From NCBI GenBank assembly GCA_003453695.1, contig DMNK01000095.1, positions 2,166-14,722 of the forward strand: a stretch of DNA of 12,557 nt. The letters are read 5' to 3'. Source of the stretch: Acidimicrobiaceae bacterium (GTDB taxonomy: Bacteria > Actinomycetota > Acidimicrobiia > Acidimicrobiales > UBA8190). Below, piece after piece: positions 1-8,547 of this stretch; the first letter of the stretch is position 1; each line of letters opens with the position of its first letter. The position numbers and the translations under genes were made by a program. Under the pieces are notes generated by a model, which saw only the letters and a program-made list of their open reading frames with translations, was not told where the DNA came from and ran no database searches.

Positions 1-159
1 GTGCCCGATCCCGACCTCGTCCTCGACGGCGACGGCCCCTCCGTCCTCGGGCTGCTCTCGGGCGTGCTGTCGCTCTCGGACGCCCGCCGGCTCGGACTGC
101 GGACCGAGGGCTCGACGCTCGTCCTTCGGCGCATCGAGTACCGGGGTCCGGCCTGGTAG
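1..159 (+). CDS. C-terminal fragment of an unidentified protein, possibly SCP2-like tail
   Basis: Frame 1 is open from the first base of the window to a TAG stop at 157-159, giving the last 52 residues of a protein whose start lies outside. The visible tail reads as an Asp-rich strand, then a segment with the shape 'LDGDGPSVLGLLSGVLSLSD', then a Gly-Leu-Arg turn and a basic beta strand. This pattern resembles the end of SCP2/sterol-carrier-like domains, which also occur at the C-terminus of some actinobacterial HxlR-type regulators, where a 'VL.GD...LL.LL.G.L...' stretch precedes a 'G.R.EG' strand. That family assignment is inference from a short piece. The GTG at position 1 is the cut point and should not be taken as the start. 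The gene converges on the SRPBCC gene, with 46 bases between the stops. Confidence 0.5.
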   Translation: MPDPDLVLDGDGPSVLGLLSGVLSLSDARRLGLRTEGSTLVLRRIEYRGPAW

Positions 160-187
160 CCGGCCAACCCGCAACGCCGGCCGGTCA

Positions 188-202
188 GCCCGGAAGGCGG
201 GC
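188..202. terminator. Candidate GC-rich hairpin between convergent genes
   Basis: The inverted repeat GCCCG-GAAGG-CGGGC lies in the 46-base gap between two converging genes. The stem is 5 bp of pure G/C with a 5-nt loop, and it could act on transcripts from both sides. No T-tract follows on either strand, so it does not meet the classic intrinsic-terminator pattern. The gap also holds the direct repeat GGCCGGTCAGC at 179-189 and 200-210. The second copy contains the SRPBCC stop codon. Confidence 0.3.
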
Positions 203-205
203 CGG

Positions 206-679
206 TCAGCTCGCCAGCATCTGGGCCAGCTTGTCGAGCACAGCGTCCCACCCGACACGGACGTTGGCCGCCGCCTCGGGCATGGCGGCGGCGAGGTCGT
301 CCAGACGCTCGTGCACCAAGGTGAGCGCCGTCGTCCCCTCCGCCGTCTCGTCGAAGGTGATCGTGAGCATGGAGTTGTAGACGGGGCCGTCGCGGCGCTG
401 CGGTCCGACGAATCCCCAGCGGAACACCAGACGCTCGTTCGTCACGAGCTCCACGATCTGGGCGTCGAAGCCGCCGCGCTCGTTGCCGGACTCGGCGTGC
501 CACACCCGGTAGTGGCCGCCCACCTTCTCGTCCACCTCCACCCGGGTCACGGTGAACACGCCCGGGTTCATCCAGCGGGCGACCAGCTCCGGTTCGAGCC
601 AGGCCCGGTAGACGCGTGCAGGCGGTGCCGGAATGGTGCGCTCCAGGCGGACGGCGGACGGGGCTGTGGTCACGTTCAT
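206..679 (-). CDS. AHSA1/SRPBCC-family protein (START-like ligand-binding fold)
   Basis: This encodes 157 residues. The first half shows the usual AHSA1 signature: a first strand ending in 'RTIPAPPARVYRAWLEPE', then 'ARWMNPG', then a strand with 'GGHYRVW'. A central 'NERLVFRWGF' strand follows, then 'ML TITF' and 'TTALTLVHERL', and a long C-terminal helix closes the domain. The family forms a helix-grip fold with a hydrophobic pocket; the ligand of this member is unknown. I start it at the ATG at 679, not at an upstream in-frame start inside the ArsR gene. That ATG overlaps the ArsR stop as TGATG and is preceded by a strong GAGGAG ribosome site about 5 nt away. Pairing with an ArsR repressor in one operon is very common for this family and suggests that a small molecule or stress controls both. 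The protein is probably cytoplasmic, since it has no signal peptide or membrane segment. Confidence 0.9.
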   Translation of the reverse strand: MNVTTAPSAVRLERTIPAPPARVYRAWLEPELVARWMNPGVFTVTRVEVDEKVGGHYRVWHAESGNERGGFDAQIVELVTNERLVFRWGFVGPQRRDGPVYNSMLTITFDETAEGTTALTLVHERLDDLAAAMPEAAANVRVGWDAVLDKLAQMLAS

Positions 680-1047
680 CACTCCTCCTCGGCTGGTCTC
701 GGTCGGACGGGTGCATCGGGTGGGGCGAAGTCCTCCGCCAACAGCTCTTCGAGGGCGTCGAGGCGTTCGCTCCAGTGGCGCCGGTAGAACTCGAGCCACT
801 CCTGGGCGGAGGCCAGCGGGCCCGGCACCAGGCGGCAGATGTGGCGGCGGCCGTCGACGGTCCGGCTGATCACCCCCGCCCGCTCGAGGACCTGCACGTG
901 CTTGGCGGCGGCGGCGAGCGACATGTCCAGGGGGGCGGCCAGCTGGCCGACCGTGAGGGGCCCGTCGGCCAGGCGGGCGACCATGTCCCGTCTGGCCCCG
1001 CTGGCCAGCGCGTGGAACACCCCATCCATGGCCACATCGTCAACCAT
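679..1047 (-). CDS. ArsR-family winged-helix transcriptional repressor
   Basis: This encodes 122 residues. A winged helix-turn-helix spans about residues 10-75: 'ALASGARRDMVARLADGPLTV' is the first helical part, 'LAAPLDMSLAAAAKHVQVLERAGVI' holds the recognition helix, and 'RTVDGRRHICRL' is the wing. The Cys-rich ELCVCDL metal site of ArsR/SmtB sensors is absent, and the single Cys in the wing is unlikely to bind metal alone. This fits the non-metal subfamily found next to SRPBCC proteins. The ATG at 1047 sits inside a palindrome and 7 bases below a -10 element, so the message is probably leaderless. An alternative in-frame ATG at 1029 gives MDGVFHAL and lacks a better ribosome site. The gene is translationally coupled to the SRPBCC gene. 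It is likely autorepressed through the two palindromes upstream. Confidence 0.92.
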   Translation of the reverse strand: MVDDVAMDGVFHALASGARRDMVARLADGPLTVGQLAAPLDMSLAAAAKHVQVLERAGVISRTVDGRRHICRLVPGPLASAQEWLEFYRRHWSERLDALEELLAEDFAPPDAPVRPRPAEEE

Positions 1048-1055
1048 ATGGTTGA
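1040..1055. promoter_or_regulatory. Palindromic operator 1 of the ArsR-SRPBCC operon
   Basis: TCAACCATATGGTTGA is a perfect 16-bp palindrome. It covers the ArsR start codon (1045-1047) and the last base of the -10 element, so a bound dimer would block RNA polymerase and, if the transcript is leaderless, the ribosome entry point as well. A second copy lies 41 bp upstream. The sequence is seen directly; binding by the adjacent ArsR protein is inferred from the usual autoregulation in this family. Confidence 0.75.
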
Positions 1056-1084
1056 GAATACCGCCCCGCTCCCCAGACTGTCAA
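1055..1084 (-). promoter_or_regulatory. Sigma70-like promoter of the ArsR-SRPBCC operon
   Basis: On the minus strand a consensus -35 TTGACA (1084-1079) is followed by an 18-bp spacer and a -10 TATTCT (1060-1055, four of six consensus bases). The expected start of transcription, about 7 bases below the -10, coincides with the ArsR ATG at 1047, which implies a leaderless or nearly leaderless mRNA. The -35 overlaps the end of operator 2 and the -10 touches operator 1. Confidence 0.65.
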
Positions 1085-1096
1085 CCATTTGGTTGA
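1081..1096. promoter_or_regulatory. Palindromic operator 2 of the ArsR-SRPBCC operon
   Basis: TCAACCATTTGGTTGA has 7-bp inverted arms (TCAACCA/TGGTTGA) around a 2-nt centre and differs from operator 1 at one base. It overlaps the -35 hexamer of the minus-strand promoter. Start-to-start spacing to operator 1 is 41 bp, close to four helical turns, so two dimers would sit on the same face of the DNA. It may also influence the plus-strand acyltransferase gene that starts at 1175. Confidence 0.72.
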
Positions 1097-1174
1097 AGAT
1101 ATCTGCGGGGCCTCCACGGACAGCGGGTGCACCACGGTCCGCCAATTGCCCTTGACAGCCCGTCACCATGGTGC

Positions 1175-3385
1175 ATGGCCTCTGAGCACGCCGAGCCCGC
1201 CACTGGGCGCGGCGCCCGCTTCAGGAAGGACATCCAGGGGCTGCGGGCGGTCGCCATCCTGGCCGTGGTCGCCTACCACGCCGGCATCCCCCACGTGAGG
1301 GGGGGCTACGTGGGGGTCGACGTCTTCTTCGTCATCTCGGGCTTCCTCATCACCGGCCTCATCCACGACGAAGTGGGCCGCCGCAGGGCGCTGTCCTTCG
1401 CCGGCTTCTACGCCCGCCGGGCCCGGCGCCTGCTCCCCTCGGCGGTGCTGGTCGTGGCGGCCACCCTGGCGGTGTCCACGGCGGTGCTGTCCCCGGTGCG
1501 GGCGGCCACCGTCCTCCGAGACGGCGTCGCCTCGGCCCTGTACGTCGCCAACTACCGCTTCGCCCTGGGCGCCACCAACTACCTGAGCGCCGGCAGCGCC
1601 CCCTCGCCCTTCCTCCACTTCTGGTCGCTGGGGGTGGAGGAGCAGTTCTACCTGGTGTGGCCTGCGCTTCTGTGCGTGGCCGCCTTGGCCTGGCGGCGGC
1701 GGCGCTCCACCCGGCTGTCCGCCGCCGTGGCGCTCGGCATCGTGGCCTGCTCCTCGTTCGGGGCGTCGTTGTGGCTGACAGGCACCAACGAGCCCTGGGC
1801 CTTCTACTCGCTGCCCACCCGGGCCTGGGAGCTGGCCGCCGGCGGGCTCGTGGCCCTGGCCGTCCCCGAGCTGCGCCGGCTGCCCGGCGCCGTGTCGGCG
1901 CTGCTCGGCTGGGCGGGCCTGGCCGCCGTGGTGTGGGCCGTGGTGGGCCTGTCCCCCACCACGGCCTTCCCGGGGACCGCCGCGCTGCTCCCGGTGGGTG
2001 GGGCGGTCGCCCTGGTGGCGGCGGGGTGCCGCCCGCCCAAGCAGCCGCGCCACAGCCGGCGGCCGAGGCCGTCGCACAACGCCACCGGGCTTCTCGGGCT
2101 GTCGCCCTTCCAGGGCGCAGGCCGGATCTCCTACACCTGGTACCTCTGGCACTGGCCCTTCGTGGTCCTCGCCCCCGCCCTGGTCGGCCACGCCTTGCCG
2201 CTCGACGGTCGGCTGGCGGCCGTCGGCCTCAGCCTGGCCGCCGCCCTGGCCACCACCTTCGTGGTGGAAGAGCCCCTGCGCCGGGCCGCCTGGCTGGGTC
2301 GGCCCCGGGGCGGGCTGTCGCTGGTGGCGGCGTCGAGCGCCTTGGTGGTGGCGAGCGTGTTCCTGGCCGGGACCGCCTTCCCCAAGGTGCTCGGCACCGG
2401 CCGCGTGGCCCGCACGGCCCTGCAGGCTCCTCCCTCCGCCTCGCCGTCGCCGGGCACCGCCGACCTGGCCCAGACGGCGGCCGCCGTCACGGCCCAGGTG
2501 CAGCAGGTCGTGGCCCAGTCGTCCACCGAGACCCGGGTCCCCGCCAACCTGGAGCCCTCGCTGTGGAAGGCGTACCAGGACGAGGGGCCGCCCTTCTACG
2601 ACGGCTGCTTCGACTCCTTCACCGCCACCGCCGTCCACCCGTGCAACTACGGCGAGACAGGCTCGTCACGCTCCATCGTCCTCTTCGGGGACTCCCACGC
2701 CCTGCAGTGGTTCCCCGCCTTCGAGAACATCGCCACCAGCGAGGACTTCCACCTCGTCGCCGCCGCCAAAGCCACCTGCCCGCCCATCGACATCGCGGTG
2801 TTCAGCCCCGACCTCGACAAGTGGTACACGCAGTGCACGACATGGCGCAACGCCGTGGTGACGCGCATCGAGAACCTGCAACCGGTGGTCGTCGTGCTCG
2901 GCTTCTCCCGTGAGTACGGCGTGTCGAACGACCACGTGCTCGTGGACGGCCCCGCCTGGATGAACGGCCTGAACGAGATGATCAACACGCTCGAGTCCAC
3001 CGGCGCCCGGGTGGTGGTCCTCGGGGACGACCCCTACCCGCCCCGGTCGGTGCCCGACTGCCTGTCCGCCCACCTGTCGGCGGCCACCCGCTGCCTCATC
3101 CCCGAGGCGCCGCCCGCCTCCAACCCCATCGGGATCTACGCCGAGGCCCAGGCCGTGACCGCGGCCGGCGCCGCCTACATCGACACCAGGCCGTGGTTCT
3201 GCTCGGCGGCGTGGTGCGACGCCCTGGTCGAGAACATGCTCGTGTACCGCGACGACAACCACATCACCTCGACCTACGCCCGCTGGCTCACGCCTGTCCT
3301 CCAGGCCCAGCTGGCGCTGTCGACGGGAGGGCTCGTCCCGCCGCCCGGTGCCGGCCCCACCACCATCGCCGCCTCTCGGCAGTAG
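1175..3385 (+). CDS. Membrane O-acyltransferase (acyltransferase 3) with C-terminal SGNH domain
   Basis: This encodes 736 residues with a two-part architecture. The N-terminal acyltransferase-3 domain (about 17-400) has multiple membrane segments. It carries 'DIQGLRAVAILAVVAYHAG' with the conserved His35, then 'GGYVGVDVFFVISGF' (43-57), 'FYARRARRLLP' and 'FWSLGVEEQF' (149-158). A Pro/Arg-rich basic loop near 2030-2080 is probably cytoplasmic. After the last membrane segment a linker leads to an SGNH hydrolase-like domain on the outer face. It has block I GDSHA (Ser507) and a late DDNH (Asp693/His696), so the catalytic set looks intact. The family O-acetylates or acylates surface polysaccharide, peptidoglycan or glycolipid; the acceptor here is unknown. 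I chose the ATG at 1175, which leaves a short lead before the first conserved motif. An in-frame GTG at 1127 would add 16 residues. Neither start has a good ribosome site. No partner glycan genes are in the window. Confidence 0.93.
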   Translation: MASEHAEPATGRGARFRKDIQGLRAVAILAVVAYHAGIPHVRGGYVGVDVFFVISGFLITGLIHDEVGRRRALSFAGFYARRARRLLPSAVLVVAATLAVSTAVLSPVRAATVLRDGVASALYVANYRFALGATNYLSAGSAPSPFLHFWSLGVEEQFYLVWPALLCVAALAWRRRRSTRLSAAVALGIVACSSFGASLWLTGTNEPWAFYSLPTRAWELAAGGLVALAVPELRRLPGAVSALLGWAGLAAVVWAVVGLSPTTAFPGTAALLPVGGAVALVAAGCRPPKQPRHSRRPRPSHNATGLLGLSPFQGAGRISYTWYLWHWPFVVLAPALVGHALPLDGRLAAVGLSLAAALATTFVVEEPLRRAAWLGRPRGGLSLVAASSALVVASVFLAGTAFPKVLGTGRVARTALQAPPSASPSPGTADLAQTAAAVTAQVQQVVAQSSTETRVPANLEPSLWKAYQDEGPPFYDGCFDSFTATAVHPCNYGETGSSRSIVLFGDSHALQWFPAFENIATSEDFHLVAAAKATCPPIDIAVFSPDLDKWYTQCTTWRNAVVTRIENLQPVVVVLGFSREYGVSNDHVLVDGPAWMNGLNEMINTLESTGARVVVLGDDPYPPRSVPDCLSAHLSAATRCLIPEAPPASNPIGIYAEAQAVTAAGAAYIDTRPWFCSAAWCDALVENMLVYRDDNHITSTYARWLTPVLQAQLALSTGGLVPPPGAGPTTIAASRQ

Positions 3386-3407
3386 GCCCGACGGATGGCG
3401 GGCGGGG

Positions 3408-3427
3408 GCGCTCCCGGCGACGGGCGC
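3408..3427. terminator. Candidate hairpin between convergent acyltransferase and DUF488 genes
   Basis: The sequence can fold as GCG-(CT bulge)-CCCG, then a GCGA tetraloop, then CGGG-CGC. It lies 22 bases after the acyltransferase stop and 17 bases beyond the DUF488 stop on the other strand. Position between converging genes and a stable GNRA-type loop favour a terminator role. There is no T-tract, so this is tentative. Confidence 0.3.
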
Positions 3428-3444
3428 ATCCCGCGCTGAGCCGG

Positions 3445-4008
3445 TCAGGGTGAGAGGCGGGGCTGGCCACCGTCGTAGACGAGATGGTCGCCCTCCACTC
3501 GTGCGCCCTCGGTGGGGCGATGCGTCGTCAGGCGCCCGTCGTGGCCGAGATGCACGACGTCGATCTCCCGCAACAGCACCGCGGCGTCGGCGATGAGGCG
3601 CCGGTGGCACCTCCACCACAGGGTTTCGGCGCACATGACGGTCACCGGTCGTCCGCCCGCCTCTTGGACCACTCCGTCCAGCGCCTCGCTGAACTCCCTG
3701 GTGCGCATGTAATCGGCATAACCCCGGAAGCCGGGATGGCGCAGGGCTGTGTTGGGGGAGTCGGGCGCCGCACGGCGGAACCCGCCGAGGGCCTGCTCCC
3801 AGCGATAGACGACGCCTCGGGCCGGGAGCCACTGCTCCATCTCGGCCCGGGCGAACTGCGGGTGGCGCCGGCTTCCCGGAGCGGTGCGGACGTCCACGAG
3901 CGACTCGACACCGGCGCCCTCCAACAGGGCGGCGAGCTCGTCGGACGACAGCGTGCCGTGGCCGACCGTGAACAACCTCGTGCCAGGGCCTCCGTCCACC
4001 GCCGCCAT
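3445..4008 (-). CDS. DUF488 family protein
   Basis: This encodes 187 residues, a normal size for the longer members of the family. The N-terminal strand 'LFTVGHGTLSSDEL' and 'VDVRTAPGSRRHPQF' (with the family's DVR motif) are followed by a 'YRWEQALGGFRR' segment. Near the C-terminus comes 'VMCAE' and then 'CHRRLIAD', the paired Cys motifs that define DUF488. The biochemical role of the family is not established, so no function is assigned. The protein should be cytoplasmic. An upstream extension of the frame to 4143 overlaps the divergent ligase gene and is rejected. I start at the ATG at 4008, just before the conserved core. A GAGAGG lies directly against it, which is too close to be an ideal ribosome site. 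It is divergent from the acyl-CoA synthetase, with 91 bases between the starts that contain tandem repeats. Confidence 0.88.
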   Translation of the reverse strand: MAAVDGGPGTRLFTVGHGTLSSDELAALLEGAGVESLVDVRTAPGSRRHPQFARAEMEQWLPARGVVYRWEQALGGFRRAAPDSPNTALRHPGFRGYADYMRTREFSEALDGVVQEAGGRPVTVMCAETLWWRCHRRLIADAAVLLREIDVVHLGHDGRLTTHRPTEGARVEGDHLVYDGGQPRLSP

Positions 4009-4028
4009 CCTCTCGCCGGCTCTTCGGT

Positions 4029-4072
4029 TCCGAACGTCACCGGTGCCGGATCCGAACGTCACAGGTGCCGGA
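4029..4072. repeat. Two tandem 22-bp repeats in a divergent promoter region
   Basis: TCCGAACGTCACCGGTGCCGGA (4029-4050, core written CGAACGTCACCGGTG) is followed without a gap by a second copy at 4051-4072 that differs at one base (CACC to CACA). A degenerate third copy may follow at 4073-4094, keeping CGAA and GTGCCG. The first unit contains the palindrome CACCGGTG, and the junction contains CGGATCCG. A 22-bp period is about two helical turns, and the site lies between the starts of two divergent genes. That would suit a regulator binding array, but a replication slippage product is equally possible. Confidence 0.75.
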
Positions 4073-4099
4073 TGCGAAGATCTGCCCGTGCCGCCCGCC

Positions 4100-5716
<1,617 letters not shown>

Positions 5717-5824
5717 GCCGGACAGGAAATCGGTCGGCCCGGCCAGAACGTCGCCCCGGGTTGGTCCGCCCTTGCCTCGAGCGCCGACGGGCAGCACTCC
5801 TCGAGCCGGCGCGGCCCGATCGGC

Positions 5825-7423
5825 TCAGCCCGGTGCGGGGCCCTCGGTCTCGGTCCCGGCGGTGAGCAGATGGCGGACCACCTTGCCCATGGCGTTTCGG
5901 GGCAGGCGGTCGAGAACCCGGTAGCTCTTGGGACGCTTGTAGGCGGCGAGCACCTCGGCGAGCGCCCGGTCCAGGATCTCGGGATCGAGCGTCGCTCCCG
6001 GCACCGGCACCACGAAGGCGCGCACCTCCTCTCCCCACAGCTCCGACGGCACCCCGGCCACGGCAGCCTCCGCCACCGGGGGCAGCGCCTCCAGCGCCAG
6101 CTCCACCTCCCTCGGATAGACGTTGAGCCCGCCGCTGATGATGAGCTCCTTGGAGCGGCCCACGATCGACGCGTAACCGTCGGCCGGGTCCACCACGCCC
6201 AGGTCCCCGGTGCGGAACCAGTCACCGAACCACGTCGCTCGCTTCGGATCGCTTCGGCCCGCGTAGCCGCCGAACACCGACGGGCCCCGGCACACCACTT
6301 CGCCCACGGTGCCGTCGTCGACCTCGGTGCCGTTGTCGTCGACGATCACCACCTCGGCGCCCGGAAGGGCGAAGCCGACGGTTCCCAACCGTCGCTCCCC
6401 CGCGTACGGGTTGGACAGCACGAAGCCCACCTCGGTCGCCCCGAAACGCTCCAGCAGCGGCATGCCGATGCGCTCCGCCACCGCCGCGCCGAGGGCGGGC
6501 GCCAGGGGGGCCGATCCGCAGGTGGCCAGGCGCAGGCTGTGCGGCCGGCGGTGTTCCCACACCCCGGCCCGCACCATGCGGTCGTAGACGGTGGGGACAC
6601 CGAAGAGCACGGTGGCCTTCTCGGTGTCGATGGCGCCCGCCAGGGCGTCGGGGTCGAAGGCGGGCAGGAAGACACCGCGGCAGCCTCGGAGGAGGACGGC
6701 GATGACGCCGCTCAGTCCGTGGGCGTGCTGGAGGGGCAGGGCGTGCACCACGGCGTCGTCCTCGGTGAACCGCCACGCCCGGAGCACGGCCGTCACCGTC
6801 GCCACCAGGTTTCGGTGGGTGAGCGGGGCCGGCTTGGGGCGTCCGGTGGTCCCGGACGTGAACGCCAGATGGGCCACGGTGTCGGGCGACAGCGGCCGCG
6901 GCTCGATGGGCGCCCAGGACGACAGGAACTGGGGCCAGCCGGCCCTGGCGGCGGCGTCCAGGTCGAGCAGGTGGTGCACCCCGAGCTCATCGAGCTGCTC
7001 GGCGCGCTGTTGGTCGGCCAAGGCAGCCACGGGGTCGGCGTCGTCCACCAGGTGGCCGAGCTCGGTGGCGGTGAGCATGGGGTTCACGAGCGCCACGGCG
7101 GCGCCGCTGTGCAGCACGGCGAGATAGGCGATCACGTAGCCGAGCGAGTTGCCGGCAGCCAGGACCACGCGCCCACCGGGTCCGGCGCCCCGGTCGACCA
7201 GCCAGCGCGCCAGGCGGCGACTGGCGTCGTCGAGCTGACCATGGGTGAGCGAGGCTCCGCCGACCCGGACCGCCTCCCGGTCGGGCAATCGGCGGGCGAC
7301 GGCGTGGGCCGCACCCGGGATCGACCCGGCAGAGAGATCCCGGCGCACCTCCGCTGGGGACTGGCGGCGACCCAGATGGCGCTCCCAGTCGCGCACAGAA
7401 CGCGGGTGCAGGCCCTCCGTCAC
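5825..7423 (-). CDS. Acyl-CoA synthetase, MatB (malonyl-CoA synthetase)-like
   Basis: This encodes 532 residues and is the last gene of the minus-strand operon. The ANL motifs are A3 'FTSGTTGRPKPAPLTH' (188-203), A5 'RFGATE' (326-331), A7 'RTGDLG' (404-409), A8 'GRSKELIISGGLNVYPREVE' (422-441) and A10 'RNAMGKVV' with Lys514. The stretch 'SNPYAGERRLGTVGFALPG' (337-355) and the 'ISGGLNVYPREVE' form are typical of MatB-type enzymes, which make malonyl- or methylmalonyl-CoA. It could equally be a FadD-type ligase for another short acid. One oddity is that the A3 loop has Pro where most family members have Gly after the Lys ('PKP' instead of 'PKG'). The GTG start at 7423 is set by a GAGGG ribosome site at 7435-7431 with a 7-nt spacer. 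That site overlaps the TGA stop of the binding-protein gene, so translation of the two is coupled. Confidence 0.9.
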   Translation of the reverse strand: MTEGLHPRSVRDWERHLGRRQSPAEVRRDLSAGSIPGAAHAVARRLPDREAVRVGGASLTHGQLDDASRRLARWLVDRGAGPGGRVVLAAGNSLGYVIAYLAVLHSGAAVALVNPMLTATELGHLVDDADPVAALADQQRAEQLDELGVHHLLDLDAAARAGWPQFLSSWAPIEPRPLSPDTVAHLAFTSGTTGRPKPAPLTHRNLVATVTAVLRAWRFTEDDAVVHALPLQHAHGLSGVIAVLLRGCRGVFLPAFDPDALAGAIDTEKATVLFGVPTVYDRMVRAGVWEHRRPHSLRLATCGSAPLAPALGAAVAERIGMPLLERFGATEVGFVLSNPYAGERRLGTVGFALPGAEVVIVDDNGTEVDDGTVGEVVCRGPSVFGGYAGRSDPKRATWFGDWFRTGDLGVVDPADGYASIVGRSKELIISGGLNVYPREVELALEALPPVAEAAVAGVPSELWGEEVRAFVVPVPGATLDPEILDRALAEVLAAYKRPKSYRVLDRLPRNAMGKVVRHLLTAGTETEGPAPG

Positions 7424-7433
7424 GGCGACGCCC

Positions 7434-8537
7434 TCAGGGCCAGATCAGGTCTCTGCCGCGGTAGAGCGATGCCACCATGGTCGTGTTCTCCACCCTGGAG
7501 AGCGCCGGGAGATTCGTCGCCAGCTTGAACCGTTGCACCTCGTTCACCTCGGGCTGCCATTCGGCCTGGGACTCCACCCCGATGCCTTGTCCGGGCAGGG
7601 TGTGGTCTCTCGACAGCGCCGCCTCCAGGGCCCACACCTGCTGCTCGTGGTTCACGAGGAACTCGGCGCCGGCCGCCTGGGCGGCACGCTGCTCGATCGA
7701 GATGCACCGGGCCTGGTGGGCTTCGCAGTAGGCGAAGGCGTGGAGGTCGGCCCGCATCCAGTCCCGGGCGGCGCCGTGGTGGGAAGCCAGGAACGCGTCG
7801 TTGAAGAACTGCACGTTGTAGGTGCCTGACACGCCGTACTGCGACGGGGTGAACTCGTTGAACTTGGCGCCCTCCGCCTTGAGCGTGAGCGGCTCGTTGG
7901 ACTGGTAGCAGCCCACCGAGTCGAGATGACCATGTACCACCTGGTTGGGGTCGTAGTCGGGGGTGTTCACCAACTGGATCTTGGCGATGTCGGCGCCGGC
8001 GGCGACGAGCATCTCCAGGTCGGGTGCCTCCGGCGAGAAGTGGTAGCCCAGGGTATGGCCCTCGAGCATGCGGAGGCTCGTGAACTGTGGCTGGGTGATG
8101 ATGCAGTAGTCGGAGACGTTCCCGTAGGTCGCCACGGCGGTGATCTTCGAGCCGTTGGCCGCCGCCACCATGAAGTCGGCGGCGGAGCCCACTGCGGTCG
8201 TCGTCGCCGTCCCGGCCGACACCAGGGCGGTGGCGTCCTGCGAGTTGGTGACGAAGTTGGTGGTGAGGCACAGGTCGGTGAAGTAGCCCAGGGACTGCGC
8301 GGCGAAGACGTCGATGATGCCGGCCGAGGCGTCGAAGCCGAACGGCGACACGAAGGTGATGGGCCCCGCCGCCTTGTTGGCGTTGCACTCTGCCTGGCCG
8401 ACCAGTGCGCCGCTCCTGGCCGCCGATGCCGGCAACCCGCCGGTCCCGGCCGAGGAGCAGGCGCTCAGCACGAGGGACAGGAGCGCCAGCGCCGACCCCG
8501 CCCCGCCCAGCCTCTGCATCGTCGCTCGTCGGCTCAC
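7434..8537 (-). CDS. ABC transporter substrate-binding lipoprotein, NMT1/SsuA-like
   Basis: This encodes 367 residues. The N-terminus is a lipoprotein signal: basic 'SRRATMQR', a hydrophobic stretch, and the lipobox LSAC with lipidated Cys27, so the protein is anchored outside the membrane. The mature part has the periplasmic-binding fold seen in NMT1/nitrate-sulfonate-taurine binding proteins: an 'AAQSLGYFTD' first-lobe segment, 'ALVSAGTATTTAVGSAADFMVAAANG', then 'QLVNTPDYDPNQVVHG'. Six further cysteines are spread over the mature chain, more than usual for this class, and could form disulfides. The ligand cannot be read from sequence. I start at the GTG at 8537, with AGGGG four bases upstream; an internal ATG at 8519 would shorten the n-region. 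The frame stays open far upstream across the permease gene only because of GC bias. It belongs with the permease and ATPase upstream and is coupled to the ligase downstream. Confidence 0.9.
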   Translation of the reverse strand: MSRRATMQRLGGAGSALALLSLVLSACSSAGTGGLPASAARSGALVGQAECNANKAAGPITFVSPFGFDASAGIIDVFAAQSLGYFTDLCLTTNFVTNSQDATALVSAGTATTTAVGSAADFMVAAANGSKITAVATYGNVSDYCIITQPQFTSLRMLEGHTLGYHFSPEAPDLEMLVAAGADIAKIQLVNTPDYDPNQVVHGHLDSVGCYQSNEPLTLKAEGAKFNEFTPSQYGVSGTYNVQFFNDAFLASHHGAARDWMRADLHAFAYCEAHQARCISIEQRAAQAAGAEFLVNHEQQVWALEAALSRDHTLPGQGIGVESQAEWQPEVNEVQRFKLATNLPALSRVENTTMVASLYRGRDLIWP

Positions 8538-8547
8538 GTCTCCCCTG

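Noticed and set aside
1152..1180. TTGACA at 1152-1157 as a -35 for the acyltransferase
   Set aside because: No -10-like hexamer is found at 16-18 bp spacing; that position falls on the start codon itself.
1163..2638. A 491-codon open frame antisense to the acyltransferase
   Set aside because: Its composition is Gly/Arg/His-rich low complexity with no domain, and the plus strand encodes a clear acyltransferase with all motifs.
2666..3832. A 388-codon minus-strand frame across the acyltransferase end and the DUF488 gene
   Set aside because: It crosses two well-supported genes and is Arg/Gly-rich filler. DUF488 is in a different frame with the family Cys motifs.
5870..7528. A 552-codon plus-strand frame antisense to the MatB-like ligase
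   Set aside because: The translation is His/Gly/Arg-rich with no recognisable motif, while the minus strand has the full ligase motif set.
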